Translations under genes and position numbers: made by a program | Shown here: positions 44,594 to 55,553 of the stretch, in pieces | How positions within the stretch are numbered: the stretch's first letter is position 1 | How the letters are laid out: the number at the start of each line of letters is the position of its first letter | Assembly: GCF_014284255.1 (NCBI RefSeq) | Contig: NZ_JACOFV010000010.1 | Span: forward strand, 1-64,000 | DNA: 64,000 bases | Reading direction: 5' to 3' | Origin: Cognatundibacterium jejuense | Lineage (GTDB): Bacteria; Pseudomonadota; Gammaproteobacteria; Burkholderiales; Burkholderiaceae_D | Notes under the pieces: generated by a model | The model's input: the letters and a program-made list of their open reading frames with translations, nothing else | Told to the model about the DNA's origin: nothing | The model's database searches: none

Positions 44594-46555
44594 ATGAATG
44601 AACTAAAGAACACGGAGCGCGAGCTCTATTATTTCCGTATGCGGCTGATTTTTATCGGCATCTTCGTGTTCGCCTGCTTTTCTGTCTTAATTTCGCGTTT
44701 TGTCTGGTTGCAGATAGTGAAGTATGACGACTATGTACTGCAGGCTGATGATAATCGGATTGACGTAGTACCGGTGGTGCCTAACCGCGGTCTGATTATG
44801 GACAGAAATGGCGTCATTCTGGCGCAGAATTATTCGGCCTATACCCTGGAAATTACGCCATCCAAAATTACCCAGGATATGGATTTACTGATTGATAACC
44901 TGTCGGCACTGGTTGATATCCAACCCAAGCATCGTAAGCGCTTTCGAAAGTTGCTGGATGAATCTAAAAATTTTGAAAGTCTGCCGATTCGTACCCGTTT
45001 GACCGACGATGAAGTCGCGCGTTTTACGGCACAACGTTTTCGTTTTCCCGGCGTTGATATTCAGGCGCGCTTATTCCGTCAATATCCGCAAGGCGACAGT
45101 GCTTCGCATGTGATTGGTTACATTGGTCGTATCAGTCCTAAGGATGCGGAAATTATTGACGATATGGAGGACAGTGCAAATTACAAAGGCACTGACTATA
45201 TCGGCAAAGAAGGTTTGGAAAAAAGCTACGAAACGGCGCTTCATGGCACGACCGGTTTTGAACGTGTGGAAGTCTCAGCCAATGGGCGCGCCGTCCGCAC
45301 ACTGTCACGCACGCCACCGACGTCGGGACAAAATTTAATCCTTTCAGTGGATATCGAATTACAAAAGGTCATTGAAGAAGCGTTCGGTGATCGGCGTGGT
45401 GCCTTGGTTGCGATTGAACCCGAAACTGGTGACGTTCTTGCGTTTGTGTCTAAACCTTCGTACGACCCTAACTTATTTGTCGAGGGTATCGATCAACAAA
45501 GCTGGAACGAATTAAATACATCAGAAGACAGGCCGCTGTTGAATCGCCCATTGTCAGGTACCTATCCACCGGGTTCTACCTATAAACCGTATATGGCTTT
45601 AGCGGCACTGGAATTAGGCAAACGCACGCCTTCACAAGCGATTGCAGATACCGGCTTTTTCATGTTTGGTGGACATAGGTTTAATGACGATAAACCTGGC
45701 GGTCACGGCATTGTAGACATGTACCGTTCTATCGTCGTGTCATGTGATCCGTATTACTACATGCTCGCAAATGATCTCGGTGTAGATACCATTCATGATT
45801 TCATGAAGCCATTTGGTTTTGGTCAGAAAACCGGTATTGATCTGGAACATGAAAAGACGGGTTTGTTGCCGTCGACTGAATGGAAGCGGACTGCCTATAA
45901 AAAAGCTGCACAGCAAAAATGGTATGCCGGCGAGACAATCTCCTTGGGGATCGGGCAAGGGTATAACAATTTTACGCCACTGCAAATGGCGCACGCCATG
46001 GCAACTCTGGCCAACAATGGCATCGTCATGAAGCCGCATCTGGTCAAAATGACAGAAGACCCTAAGACGCGTCAGAAGACCTTGACCGTACCAAAAGAAA
46101 GTTATCGTATTCCTTTGAAGCAGGAAAATATTGATTTCATTAAACATGCGATGGTCGGTGTCACCACTGTGGCAGGTGGTACCGGTTACATGAAATTTCA
46201 TGATGCTGAATATATCTCAGGTGGTAAAACCGGGACAGCGCAGGTAGTAGGTATCAAAAAAGGTGAAAAATATAATGCCAAAACGACGGCAGAACGGCAG
46301 CGTGACAATGCCCTATATATCGCCTTTGCGCCCGCTGATAAGCCGAGAATTGCGCTGGCCATGGTGGTAGAAAACGTTGGTTTTGGTTCTGAGTTTGCGG
46401 CCCCGATAGCACGTAAAGCCCTCGATTATTATCTGTTAGGAAAACGTCCTTCTGATAAGGATAAACCGCCTGTTGCCAAAACTGACGTCACATCTGCGTC
46501 ACCAGCACAAGTTGACACAACAGCTGTTCCGGCGGCACAAGAAATAAGGGATTGA
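44594..46555 (+). CDS. mrdA: Penicillin-binding protein 2
   Basis: Transpeptidase of the elongasome that crosslinks side-wall peptidoglycan. The 653-residue class B PBP has one TM helix (about 18-40), a dimerisation/pedestal region, and a transpeptidase domain. The catalytic SxxK is in PGSTYKPYMA near residue 329, SxN is replaced by SCD in IVVSCDPYYY as in PBP2, and KTGTAQ lies near 546. It works with RodA, whose gene follows 2 bases downstream. Confidence 0.97.
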   Translation: MNELKNTERELYYFRMRLIFIGIFVFACFSVLISRFVWLQIVKYDDYVLQADDNRIDVVPVVPNRGLIMDRNGVILAQNYSAYTLEITPSKITQDMDLLIDNLSALVDIQPKHRKRFRKLLDESKNFESLPIRTRLTDDEVARFTAQRFRFPGVDIQARLFRQYPQGDSASHVIGYIGRISPKDAEIIDDMEDSANYKGTDYIGKEGLEKSYETALHGTTGFERVEVSANGRAVRTLSRTPPTSGQNLILSVDIELQKVIEEAFGDRRGALVAIEPETGDVLAFVSKPSYDPNLFVEGIDQQSWNELNTSEDRPLLNRPLSGTYPPGSTYKPYMALAALELGKRTPSQAIADTGFFMFGGHRFNDDKPGGHGIVDMYRSIVVSCDPYYYMLANDLGVDTIHDFMKPFGFGQKTGIDLEHEKTGLLPSTEWKRTAYKKAAQQKWYAGETISLGIGQGYNNFTPLQMAHAMATLANNGIVMKPHLVKMTEDPKTRQKTLTVPKESYRIPLKQENIDFIKHAMVGVTTVAGGTGYMKFHDAEYISGGKTGTAQVVGIKKGEKYNAKTTAERQRDNALYIAFAPADKPRIALAMVVENVGFGSEFAAPIARKALDYYLLGKRPSDKDKPPVAKTDVTSASPAQVDTTAVPAAQEIRD

Positions 46556-46557
46556 CG

Positions 46558-47670
46558 ATGCAACATTCACGCTTTAATTGGCAATCCATGCGCTCATACA
46601 TTATGGTGTTTGATGCGCCGTTGGCAATTTTGCTGTTTCTGATTATGTCGACTGGAATTATTACGCTTTACTCAGCTGGCATCGATTTCCCGGGAAGGGT
46701 AGAGGATCAGTTGCGCAATATTCTGGTGTCGTTTGTCATTATGTGGATTTTCGCCAATATCCCGCCGCAGACATTGATGCGGTTTGCCATTCCGATTTAC
46801 AGCTTTGGTGTCGCCTTGTTACTTGCGGTGGCAGCATTCGGGATGGTGAAGAAAGGCGCGCGCCGTTGGCTCAATGTTGGTACACCAATCCAACCATCCG
46901 AAATTATGAAAATTGCCACACCATTGATGTTGGCTTGGTATTTTCAAAAACGTGAGGGTGCTTTGCGTTTAAAAGATTTTGTCGTGGCAACAGTCATTTT
47001 ATTAATTCCAACGGGGTTGATCGCAAAACAACCCGATCTCGGAACGGCGCTACTGGTGGTTGCTGCCGGATTTGCGGTCATCTTTTTGGCTGGATTGTCC
47101 TGGAAAATCTTAATTTCCTTGATCACCTTCGTTGCTATTGTGACGCCGACCGTGGTTTGGCCATATATGTTGCATGACTATCAGCGTGACCGTGTACTGA
47201 CAATGCTAGACCCAACCCGTGATCCTTTAGGCAAAGGCTTTCATATTATTCAATCAACAATTGCCGTGGGTTCTGGTGGATTGCATGGCAAAGGCTGGTT
47301 GAAGGGGACACAGGCGCATCTGGAATTTATTCCGGAACGTACTACCGATTTTATTTTTGCAGTGTTTTCCGAAGAATTTGGTTTTATTGGCAATGTAATA
47401 TTAGTTAGTTTGTACTTTTTATTAATATTGCGTTGTCTTATGATTGCAGCTAATGCTCCTACCCTGTTTGCCAGATTGATGGCGGGTTCAGTAACCATGA
47501 TATTCTTCACGTATGCGTTTGTGAACATGGGGATGGTTAGCGGGATTTTGCCTGTGGTCGGTGTGCCTCTGCCTTTTCTTAGCTATGGCGGCACCGCATT
47601 GGTCACGCTGGGTATGGCGGCGGGTATTATGATGAGCGTTCAACGAAATCGTAAGCTGGTGCAGACATGA
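46558..47670 (+). CDS. mrdB: Peptidoglycan glycosyltransferase RodA
   Basis: SEDS-family polymerase that builds glycan strands in the elongasome with PBP2. The 370-residue protein has about ten TM helices. Marks are ARRWLNVGTPIQPSEIMKI near residue 103, KQPDLGTALLV near 160, HLEFIPERTTDFIFAVFSEE near 260 and LPFLSYGGTALV near 340. The ATG at 46558 has AAGGG 7 bases upstream; an in-frame TTG at 46552 overlaps the mrdA stop and is less likely. Its stop overlaps rlpA (ATGA). Confidence 0.97.
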   Translation: MQHSRFNWQSMRSYIMVFDAPLAILLFLIMSTGIITLYSAGIDFPGRVEDQLRNILVSFVIMWIFANIPPQTLMRFAIPIYSFGVALLLAVAAFGMVKKGARRWLNVGTPIQPSEIMKIATPLMLAWYFQKREGALRLKDFVVATVILLIPTGLIAKQPDLGTALLVVAAGFAVIFLAGLSWKILISLITFVAIVTPTVVWPYMLHDYQRDRVLTMLDPTRDPLGKGFHIIQSTIAVGSGGLHGKGWLKGTQAHLEFIPERTTDFIFAVFSEEFGFIGNVILVSLYFLLILRCLMIAANAPTLFARLMAGSVTMIFFTYAFVNMGMVSGILPVVGVPLPFLSYGGTALVTLGMAAGIMMSVQRNRKLVQT

Positions 47671-48860
47671 AGAAAATTTTTTCAAACAAGCAATTGCAAC
47701 GATGTTATCTGATGGCGGCACCAGCAGTGCTGCTGGCAGCCTGCGGAACTGCACCAAAACAGCCGACTATCATTGCCGATACCAACCGTCCACAAACGAA
47801 AACGCCAACCATTAGCAGCCCCGCGCCGGTATTACCAAAAGCAGGTTCGGGCAAAGGTGGCTATTACAAAGATGATGGCCCGGGTGATAATCCACCACCA
47901 GGTTTGGAATTCACGATGGACCCGATTCCAGTCATGGAAGATTTTTCGCGCTCAGCGAATAAGCCCTACGCGGTATTTGGCAAAACTTACACACCTATAG
48001 TCGATAACTCTACGCCCTTCATTCAGCGTGGAATTGCCAGCTGGTATGGCAAAAAATTTCATGGGCAGAAGACTTCATCGGGTGAGTTGTACGACATGTA
48101 CAAAATTACCGCTGCTCATCCAACCTTACCAATTCCTTCCTATGCCAGAGTTACTAATCTGAGTAATGGCAAGCAAATTATCGTTCGCATTAATGATCGT
48201 GGGCCTTTCCATTCGAACCGGATTATTGACCTTTCGTACACTGGCGCATTGAAGTTGGATTTGTTGGGGAAAGGAAGCAGTCAGATTGAGGTTGAACGCT
48301 TACTGCCAGCCGACATAGAGCGCATGGCAGAAAACCGAAAAAATCAACCTGACAATAATTCTCGTGCGATAGCGGCGAATGATATATCGCATAACCAGCC
48401 GGTGGCCAAGATACCAACGCCACAAGTGGTTCAGGCTCTGCCAGTGACTACCGCTGTCGTCGCCAGCAAACCAGTTCTTGCGTCCTCCGGCGCATCGGCA
48501 CCGCAAGCTGACACGATAAGTATGGAAGATTTGTTGGCTTCCCAACAAACTAAAGAAGCTGCACAAGCCAGTAATACAGAACCAGTGAACAATGACAAGG
48601 TATCTGTACCAACGCAGACTGCAGGCAGTGGCGCGTATTATTTGCAATTTGGTGCATACGCGATTCGCTCGAACGCTGAATCTATCATGAGCCACTTAAA
48701 AAGCCGTGCCGAGAGTCGTCTGCCCGACTTTGATATTGTGCAGCAAGGTAGCCTGTACCGCTTGGTCAGCGGACCATTTCATAGTCGTTCAGAAGCTATG
48801 TCAGCATTAGCACAAGCCGGTAATCTGGGCGTAGGACGTCCAATGGTGGTGCAACGCTGA
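47667..48860 (+). CDS. rlpA: Septal-ring lytic transglycosylase RlpA
   Basis: A 397-residue outer-membrane lipoprotein. The lipobox LAAC is near residue 26; a double-psi beta-barrel domain (about 110-210) has GIASWYGKKFHGQKTSSGE and VRINDRGPFHSNRIIDLSY with the catalytic Glu/Asp; the C-terminal SPOR domain (about 315-395), YYLQFGAYAIRSNAESIM, binds denuded glycan at the septum. It cuts stem-less glycan strands. It is the last gene of the cell-shape operon, coupled to rodA by a 4-base overlap. Confidence 0.95.
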   Translation: MKKIFSNKQLQRCYLMAAPAVLLAACGTAPKQPTIIADTNRPQTKTPTISSPAPVLPKAGSGKGGYYKDDGPGDNPPPGLEFTMDPIPVMEDFSRSANKPYAVFGKTYTPIVDNSTPFIQRGIASWYGKKFHGQKTSSGELYDMYKITAAHPTLPIPSYARVTNLSNGKQIIVRINDRGPFHSNRIIDLSYTGALKLDLLGKGSSQIEVERLLPADIERMAENRKNQPDNNSRAIAANDISHNQPVAKIPTPQVVQALPVTTAVVASKPVLASSGASAPQADTISMEDLLASQQTKEAAQASNTEPVNNDKVSVPTQTAGSGAYYLQFGAYAIRSNAESIMSHLKSRAESRLPDFDIVQQGSLYRLVSGPFHSRSEAMSALAQAGNLGVGRPMVVQR

Positions 48861-48897
48861 GCCTGAGGCTTCTCTGGGTAGCTACTGCGCACTACGC

Positions 48898-49824
48898 TTA
48901 ATCAGACTCGGCTTGCTTCATTTCCAATGCTATTTGGTATAAAGCATTTTTTTTCAACCCGGTTAATTGTGCTGCCAGGTTGGCCGCCTGTTTGACGGAA
49001 CATTCTTCGAGCAAAATACCTAGTACCCGGCGTGCTTCCAGATCATTTTCGCCTTCAGCCGCTTGGCTAGCGTCGAGCAAAATCACGTATTCGCCTTTTT
49101 CTCTGTGGGCATCTGCTGCCAGCCATGCTGGCGCTGCGCTCAACGGACAACGGTGAATTTCTTCAAATAACTTACTGACCTCACGAGCTAATACGATTTG
49201 ATGATCATCACCAAATACGTCCAACATGGCATGCACGGTTTCTGTAATTCGATGCGGTGCCTCGTAAAAAATCAGGCTGGCGGGTACGTTGAGTAAGCTA
49301 CGCAGTGTCGTTTCGCGCTGCCCTGCTTTGGCTGGTAAAAAACCAACAAAATAAAAACGATCGGCTAACAAACCACTTGCAGACAAAGCGCTGATCGCTG
49401 CCGATGCACCAGGTAATGGCGTCACAGGCACCCCGGCAGCCTTTAACACATCAACAATTTTTGCTCCCGGGTCAGACACGCCTGGCGTACCAGCGTCGGA
49501 TACCAGCGCAATTCGTTCGCCCGCTTGCAAACGTTGCAGGATTTTTTCCGCCACTTCACGTTCATTATGCTGGTGGGCGGCAATTAAGGGCTTATGAATC
49601 CCATATCGCCCCAGCAGTTGTGCCGTATTGCGCGTATCTTCGCAGGCAATTGCATCTACTATTGTTAGCAGGTGTAAAGCACGTAAGGAAATGTCTGCAA
49701 CATTCCCGATCGGCGTAGCGACTACATATAATGTTCCGGCCGGGTAATTTTGCCGAACCACCGCATCAATAATGGTTGGGCTGGTGAACATGATGGATTC
49801 TGCTGTGGATTCGGTAGTACTCAT
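48898..49824 (-). CDS. rsmI: 16S rRNA (cytidine(1402)-2'-O)-methyltransferase
   Basis: Methylates the ribose of C1402 in 16S rRNA. The 308-residue tetrapyrrole-methylase-fold protein shows LYVVATPIGNVADISLRAL near residue 32, CEDTRNTAQLL near 60, ALVSDAGTPGVSDPG near 103 and YEAPHRI near 188, all typical. It has about 20 extra N-terminal residues; an internal start is possible. It is divergent from yraN (40 bases between starts), as its homologue neighbours the same genes in E. coli. Confidence 0.96.
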   Translation of the reverse strand: MSTTESTAESIMFTSPTIIDAVVRQNYPAGTLYVVATPIGNVADISLRALHLLTIVDAIACEDTRNTAQLLGRYGIHKPLIAAHQHNEREVAEKILQRLQAGERIALVSDAGTPGVSDPGAKIVDVLKAAGVPVTPLPGASAAISALSASGLLADRFYFVGFLPAKAGQRETTLRSLLNVPASLIFYEAPHRITETVHAMLDVFGDDHQIVLAREVSKLFEEIHRCPLSAAPAWLAADAHREKGEYVILLDASQAAEGENDLEARRVLGILLEECSVKQAANLAAQLTGLKKNALYQIALEMKQAESD

Positions 49825-49864
49825 ACCCGGTATTCCAATTTAATCAAAACCAGATTGTACGACA

Positions 49865-50251
49865 ATGAGACGCGAACCCGTTCAAGAAAGTGCTCCCCAT
49901 GACAAGAGAACCAGCCGCCGCCGTAGCGGAGATGATGGTGAATTGCACGCCTTGCAGTATCTGGAACAGAACGGCCTTAAGTTGATACAAAAAAATTTCC
50001 TTTGCAAGGGCGGTGAGCTTGATCTGATCATGCGTGATGGCAAAACCTTGGTGTTTGTGGAGGTAAGGAAACGTGCCTCTATGCAATTTGGTGGCGCTAT
50101 CGCCAGCATAACTGCTGCAAAACAAAGAAAAATGCAGCATGCGGCACAGGTATTCTTACTTCAACTGAAACAACAACCACCATGCCGGTTTGACGTGATT
50201 GCCATCGAAGCGGGTACAATTCATTGGTTACAAAACGTAATTGTTGCTTAG
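49865..50251 (+). CDS. yraN: YraN/UPF0102-family nuclease-like protein
   Basis: A 128-residue protein of the UPF0102 family with an endonuclease-like fold. GEDGELHALQYLEQNGLKLI near residue 20, the metal-site GGELDLIMRD near 58-67, and VFVEVRKRA near 71-79 give the E/D/ExK pattern of restriction-like nucleases; here the ExK reads EVRKR, as in the family. The role is uncertain; Holliday-junction or repair functions have been proposed. It is followed by diaA. Confidence 0.9.
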   Translation: MRREPVQESAPHDKRTSRRRSGDDGELHALQYLEQNGLKLIQKNFLCKGGELDLIMRDGKTLVFVEVRKRASMQFGGAIASITAAKQRKMQHAAQVFLLQLKQQPPCRFDVIAIEAGTIHWLQNVIVA

Positions 50252-50270
50252 CGACTATCGTATAATCTGA

Positions 50271-51525
<1,255 letters not shown>

Positions 51526-51530
51526 GTTAA

Positions 51531-51568
51531 AACCGTAGCCGATGACTTTTCATCGGTTTTCTTTTTTC
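51531..51568 (+). terminator. Terminator after dolP
   Basis: CCGATG (51539-51544) and CATCGG (51551-51556) form a stem around ACTTTT, flanked by AAAACCG and a run TTTTCTTTTTT. It lies just after the dolP stop. Confidence 0.85.
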
Positions 51569-51578
51569 TGGAGAGAAA

Positions 51579-52169
51579 ATGATTACATTGATCGTATTTT
51601 TAGCTATTGTTGCCTTGATCGTGTTTTGGGTCATCGGCGTCTATAACCGTTTGGTCACTTTACGTAATCGCTTTAAAAATGCGTTTGCACAAATTGATGT
51701 GCAATTGAAGCGTCGTTACGACCTGATTCCGAATTTAGTGGAAGTCGCCAAAGGCTATATGAAGCACGAGCGTGAAACACTCGAAGCGGTGATCGCGGCA
51801 CGTAATCAGGCGGTTTCCGCCAGCAGTAAAGCCGGTCTGGATCCAGCCGATGCTGCATCGGTGCAGCAATTGTCTGCGGCAGAAGGTACCTTGACCGCGT
51901 CGTTAGGAAAAATGTTCGCCTTATCAGAATCTTACCCAGATCTGAAAGCCAATGAGAACATGATACAGCTCACTGAAGAATTGACCAGCACGGAAAATAA
52001 AATTGCCTTTGCGCGTCAGGCGTATAACGACAGTGTCATGCAATACAACACAGGTATTGAGCAATTCCCAGGTTCTTTGATTGCTAATAATTTTGGCTTT
52101 AAAAACGCTGAATTATTGCAAGCAACGGAATCAGCAGAAGAACGTAAAGCCGTTAAAGTTTCCTTCTGA
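51579..52169 (+). CDS. lemA: LemA-family protein
   Basis: A 196-residue protein with an N-terminal TM helix (about 2-20) and a helical-bundle LemA domain. YNRLVTLRNRFKNAFAQIDVQLKRRYDLIPNLV (shown in part: KRRYDLIPNLVEVAKGY) near residue 44 is the family signature. LemA proteins often sit beside membrane M48 proteases, as here (26 bases before the next gene), and may act as a partner or substrate adaptor. GGAGAG precedes the ATG by about 5 bases. Confidence 0.93.
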   Translation: MITLIVFLAIVALIVFWVIGVYNRLVTLRNRFKNAFAQIDVQLKRRYDLIPNLVEVAKGYMKHERETLEAVIAARNQAVSASSKAGLDPADAASVQQLSAAEGTLTASLGKMFALSESYPDLKANENMIQLTEELTSTENKIAFARQAYNDSVMQYNTGIEQFPGSLIANNFGFKNAELLQATESAEERKAVKVSF

Positions 52170-52195
52170 AATCTTGCCCTGGGCCTTGCATCGAT

Positions 52196-54202
52196 ATGGA
52201 CTTTTTTGAACAGCAAGATCAGGCGCACCGCCAGAGTCGCAAGCTATTAATCCTGTTTGCCCTGGCGGTCATTGCGATTTTAGTCGCAGTGAATGTCAGC
52301 CTCGCGCTGATCTGGAAATGGGGTTTCGCGATGCGCACCCCAGGGCATCCTGGTTATCCCACCGGTTTTTTCTTCATCAATACTGCCGTTACTTTGTTAT
52401 TTATCGTCGGCGGGACGATGTTTGAAACTTTCCGTTTGCGCGATGGTGGCGATGCCGTGGCCCAGATGGCTGGTGGACGACTGGTGATGCCAGACTCGAC
52501 CGATGCCAAAGAGCGGCGTCTGTTAAATATCGTCGAAGAAATGGCGTTGGCTTCTGGTATCGCCTGCCCCCGTGTGTATGTACTCGATCGCGAAGATGCA
52601 ATCAACGCATTTGCGGCTGGGTATCATCAAAACGAGGCAGTCGTCGCGGTAACTCAGGGTAGCCTGACCCGACTTACCAGAGACGAATTGCAAGGTGTGA
52701 TCGGACATGAATTCAGCCACATCCTCAATGGCGATATGCGCATGAATATCAAGCTCATCGGTGTGCTGTTCGGGATACAGATGATTGCGGGCTTTGGTCA
52801 GGAGATGATGTATTGGGCATCCCGTTTTGGTAGCTCACGCGATCGCGACGAAAAAGGCCCACCAATACAATTAGTGATTGTTGTCTTTGGTGCAGCGCTG
52901 TTTGTGATCGGCTACGTCGGCATCTTTTTTGGGCGCCTGATCAAGTCGGCTGTTTCGAGGCAGCGCGAATTTTTGGCTGATGCCAGTGCCGTGCAATTTA
53001 CGCGTGACCCGGAGACCATCGGTGGTGCGCTCAGAAAAATCGGCGGTCTTACCATGGTCAATCAATGTGGTTCGCGTATCAATAATCCTCGTGCAGAACA
53101 GATTTCGCACATGTTTTTAGGTGCGGCAAAGGTAAACCTAATGGATGGAATGTTTGCTACGCATCCACCGTTAAAAGAACGTTTGCAACGAGTATATGGG
53201 CACAACGTTGAGTTTCTCGATGCCAGTGAAATTGTCGATCCGGTGGACTTAGCAGCCATGCCGGAAGGTGTCTACGGATTTGGGGCTCGCAATGTGGAGG
53301 CAGCTCAACGTGCTCGTGCCGTTGAGAGAAGCTCTGATTTGAATGCTGAATTTGGTCAACATGCGATTCCTACCGCGAATACGATTCCTTTCAGCATGCC
53401 CTTAACGCCCGCAGCAACTGCTGTGCCGCAATCAACGTCAGCGCATGGTATTGATCCGTTCATCCTGACCGCCGCTCGCGACAGTACGACCGCGGACGCG
53501 TTGGTGTTCGCCTTGTTATCTGACCGCAGTGAGCCACAGGCGTATGCAATTCAACAAAGTCTGGTCGCCAGACTGGGAGCAGAAAAAGCAGCGTTAACAG
53601 AAAATTTGTTGAACCATCTGGAGAGCCTACAAGCAAGTCCGCGTTTGCCGATACTGGATTTAGCAATGCCAGCACTGAAGCAGTTATCGTCTGAAAATAA
53701 AGCGCAGTTATTGAGCGTTGCGTCCAAATTGATCGCTGCTGATCAGAAAATGAGTCAGTCGGAATTTGTGCTACAAACCGTGCTGGAACGACGCCTTGGA
53801 CCACAAGCGGGACGTATGGTGAAGGTCAAGTTTAACGCCGTCACCGCCTTGAAGTCAGAAGTGCAATTGCTGTTGTCACTGGTCGCTCGTAGCCATAGCG
53901 ACGATGCGCAAGCGGGTATCGCTTTTCAACGTGCTGCAGCCACCTTGCCTGAGTTAGCGTTTCAGAGTCGTGATTTGCTCCCGCCTGCAACCCTGGATTT
54001 CTTTGTCGTCCGGCAGGCATTAGAAAAACTGAATCAACTCGCCCCTTTGGCAAAACCGTTCTTGATTAAGGCAGTATTGGCTGCGGCAACACGCCCACAA
54101 CAAGAACGCATGGATGCAGAGATGCTGGATCTGGTGCGCGGTATTTGTGCAGCGGTCGATGCACCGGTACCAGATGTGGTTGGAATGGGTGCGAATTTCT
54201 AA
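52196..54202 (+). CDS. Membrane M48-family metalloprotease, HtpX-like
   Basis: A 668-residue integral membrane protease. TM helices lie at about 17-40, 57-76, 195-213 and 222-245. The zinc site is GHEFSHILNGDM near residue 177 with the third ligand in REFLADASAVQFTRDP near 258. The C-terminal 300 residues are a cytosolic helical extension beyond the usual HtpX length, with DAEML and LSDRSEPQA-type regions of unknown role. It should act in membrane-protein quality control. The lemA gene precedes by 26 bases, so they form a pair. Confidence 0.9.
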   Translation: MDFFEQQDQAHRQSRKLLILFALAVIAILVAVNVSLALIWKWGFAMRTPGHPGYPTGFFFINTAVTLLFIVGGTMFETFRLRDGGDAVAQMAGGRLVMPDSTDAKERRLLNIVEEMALASGIACPRVYVLDREDAINAFAAGYHQNEAVVAVTQGSLTRLTRDELQGVIGHEFSHILNGDMRMNIKLIGVLFGIQMIAGFGQEMMYWASRFGSSRDRDEKGPPIQLVIVVFGAALFVIGYVGIFFGRLIKSAVSRQREFLADASAVQFTRDPETIGGALRKIGGLTMVNQCGSRINNPRAEQISHMFLGAAKVNLMDGMFATHPPLKERLQRVYGHNVEFLDASEIVDPVDLAAMPEGVYGFGARNVEAAQRARAVERSSDLNAEFGQHAIPTANTIPFSMPLTPAATAVPQSTSAHGIDPFILTAARDSTTADALVFALLSDRSEPQAYAIQQSLVARLGAEKAALTENLLNHLESLQASPRLPILDLAMPALKQLSSENKAQLLSVASKLIAADQKMSQSEFVLQTVLERRLGPQAGRMVKVKFNAVTALKSEVQLLLSLVARSHSDDAQAGIAFQRAAATLPELAFQSRDLLPPATLDFFVVRQALEKLNQLAPLAKPFLIKAVLAAATRPQQERMDAEMLDLVRGICAAVDAPVPDVVGMGANF

Positions 54203-54250
54203 AATTCGGCAACGTGATTTTCTGTATTTTTTCTGTATTTGATAAAAAAA

Positions 54251-54288
54251 CAGCCCAGTTTGCTCTGCGCATTCCGGGCTATTTTTTT
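54251..54288. terminator. Terminator between convergent M48 and BLUF genes
   Basis: AGCCC (54252-54256) and GGGCT (54276-54280) pair with further weak pairs inside, followed by ATTTTTTTAT; the other side has a run of A, so it can work for both strands. It separates the plus-strand protease gene from the minus-strand BLUF gene. A small TTTCTGTATT repeat lies just before it at 54219-54240. Confidence 0.75.
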
Positions 54289-54324
54289 ATCTTAGACTTC
54301 GGCAGTTAAGCAATGGAAGTCTAA

Positions 54325-54750
54325 TCAGGATCGACCGATAATTGATGCAGTAGCCATTAACTCATCGATCAACGCCAGCAACATTTTTCCGGGCATATCG
54401 TGTGGATTTAATACTGGCAGCGGCGAATACTTGAGCAACATTGATGGGTTGAGTTTGCTCATATTTACCTGACCCATGGTCCAACCGCCGTAACGGCGTT
54501 CAGTAATTTCTTCGTAATCGAGCAAAATTACATCGCGGTGGCGGGTGTCTTTCAAAATGTGGCTATACAACTGATTGACGGCGTCACGCCCACCTTCTAA
54601 TACCTGCATAAAAACCGTATCGGTATGGCACAAAACGCCAGTGATACCGTTTTGTGGATTATGTGAACGTGACGTTAACATGATCGATTGCACGGTATCG
54701 CAAATATTCGTATCGATGGCACGGCTGGCATACAACAAACGAACTAGCAT
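54325..54750 (-). CDS. BLUF-domain blue-light sensor
   Basis: A 141-residue single-domain flavin photoreceptor. Key residues of BLUF domains are visible: Tyr 7 in RLLYASRA, Asn 34 in NPQNGITGVL, Gln 49 in FMQVLEGG, and Trp/Met in YGGWTMGQ near 90-92. FAD is held non-covalently and blue light rearranges the Tyr-Gln hydrogen bonds. There is no output domain, so it must signal by protein contact. AGGAAA precedes the ATG. It is 40 bases after folE in the same direction, last of the sigma-folE-BLUF gene run. Confidence 0.92.
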   Translation of the reverse strand: MLVRLLYASRAIDTNICDTVQSIMLTSRSHNPQNGITGVLCHTDTVFMQVLEGGRDAVNQLYSHILKDTRHRDVILLDYEEITERRYGGWTMGQVNMSKLNPSMLLKYSPLPVLNPHDMPGKMLLALIDELMATASIIGRS

Positions 54751-54790
54751 AGTAATTTCCTGTCTGGATTAACGTTTGATTAGCGCGTCA

Positions 54791-55498
54791 TTAGCGTTTA
54801 ATGAGCGACAAAAACTCGCGGCGTAGATTTGGATCTTTCAAAAAAGAACCATGCATTACGCTATTGATCATTTTTGCTTCGGTATCCTTAACACCACGCC
54901 AGTGCATACAAAAGTGGTCAGCTTCCATGACAACTGCCAGACCGTCCGGTTGCATTTTTTCTTGCAAAGCATCGGCCAGTTGTACCACTGCTTCTTCTTG
55001 AATTTGAGGGCGACTCATAATCCATTCAGCAATCCGCGCGTATTTAGACAAGCCAATCAGATTGGAATGCTCGTTAGGCATCACACCTATCCACACCTTA
55101 CCCATAATCGGGCACAAATGATGTGAGCATGCACTGCGGACGGTGATTGGTCCGATAATCATCAACTCATTCAGATGCGAAGCGTTCGGAAATTCGGTAA
55201 CCGACGGCATAGGTACATAACGACCGTGGAACACTTCGTTGATGAACATTTTTGCTACACGGCGTCCGGTATCCTGCGTGTTGTGATCGCTTTCGGTATC
55301 GATTACCAGGCTCTGAAGTACTGCACGTAATTTTTCTTCTACTTCCGCTTGCAGTTCTGCCAATTCACCTGGTTCAATAAACTTAGCAATATTGTCATTG
55401 GCGTGAAAGCGCGTTTTGCTTGCTTGCAAGCGCTCACGAATACGTTGAGAAGTGGGGATGTTGACCGCTTGGTAAGCGATGGGCTGATCGTTAGACAT
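54791..55498 (-). CDS. folE: GTP cyclohydrolase I
   Basis: Opens GTP to dihydroneopterin triphosphate, the first step to folate and pterins. The 235-residue type I enzyme has the zinc and catalytic residues in RSACSHHLCPIMGKVWIG near residue 126 and DHFCMHWRGVKDTEAKM near 196. Length is about 35 residues above the core because of an N-terminal extension. It is placed between a CWC protein and a BLUF photoreceptor in the same direction, not with other folate genes. Confidence 0.95.
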   Translation of the reverse strand: MSNDQPIAYQAVNIPTSQRIRERLQASKTRFHANDNIAKFIEPGELAELQAEVEEKLRAVLQSLVIDTESDHNTQDTGRRVAKMFINEVFHGRYVPMPSVTEFPNASHLNELMIIGPITVRSACSHHLCPIMGKVWIGVMPNEHSNLIGLSKYARIAEWIMSRPQIQEEAVVQLADALQEKMQPDGLAVVMEADHFCMHWRGVKDTEAKMINSVMHGSFLKDPNLRREFLSLIKR

Positions 55499-55553
55499 GC
55501 AAAATTCCTATAGGAAAGGCCTATTACCGGATTCACTATGGTAACTGAAATCT

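Noticed and set aside
45740-46201. 153-codon minus-strand ORF
   Set aside because: Antisense to the transpeptidase domain of mrdA, with no start signals or recognisable motif.
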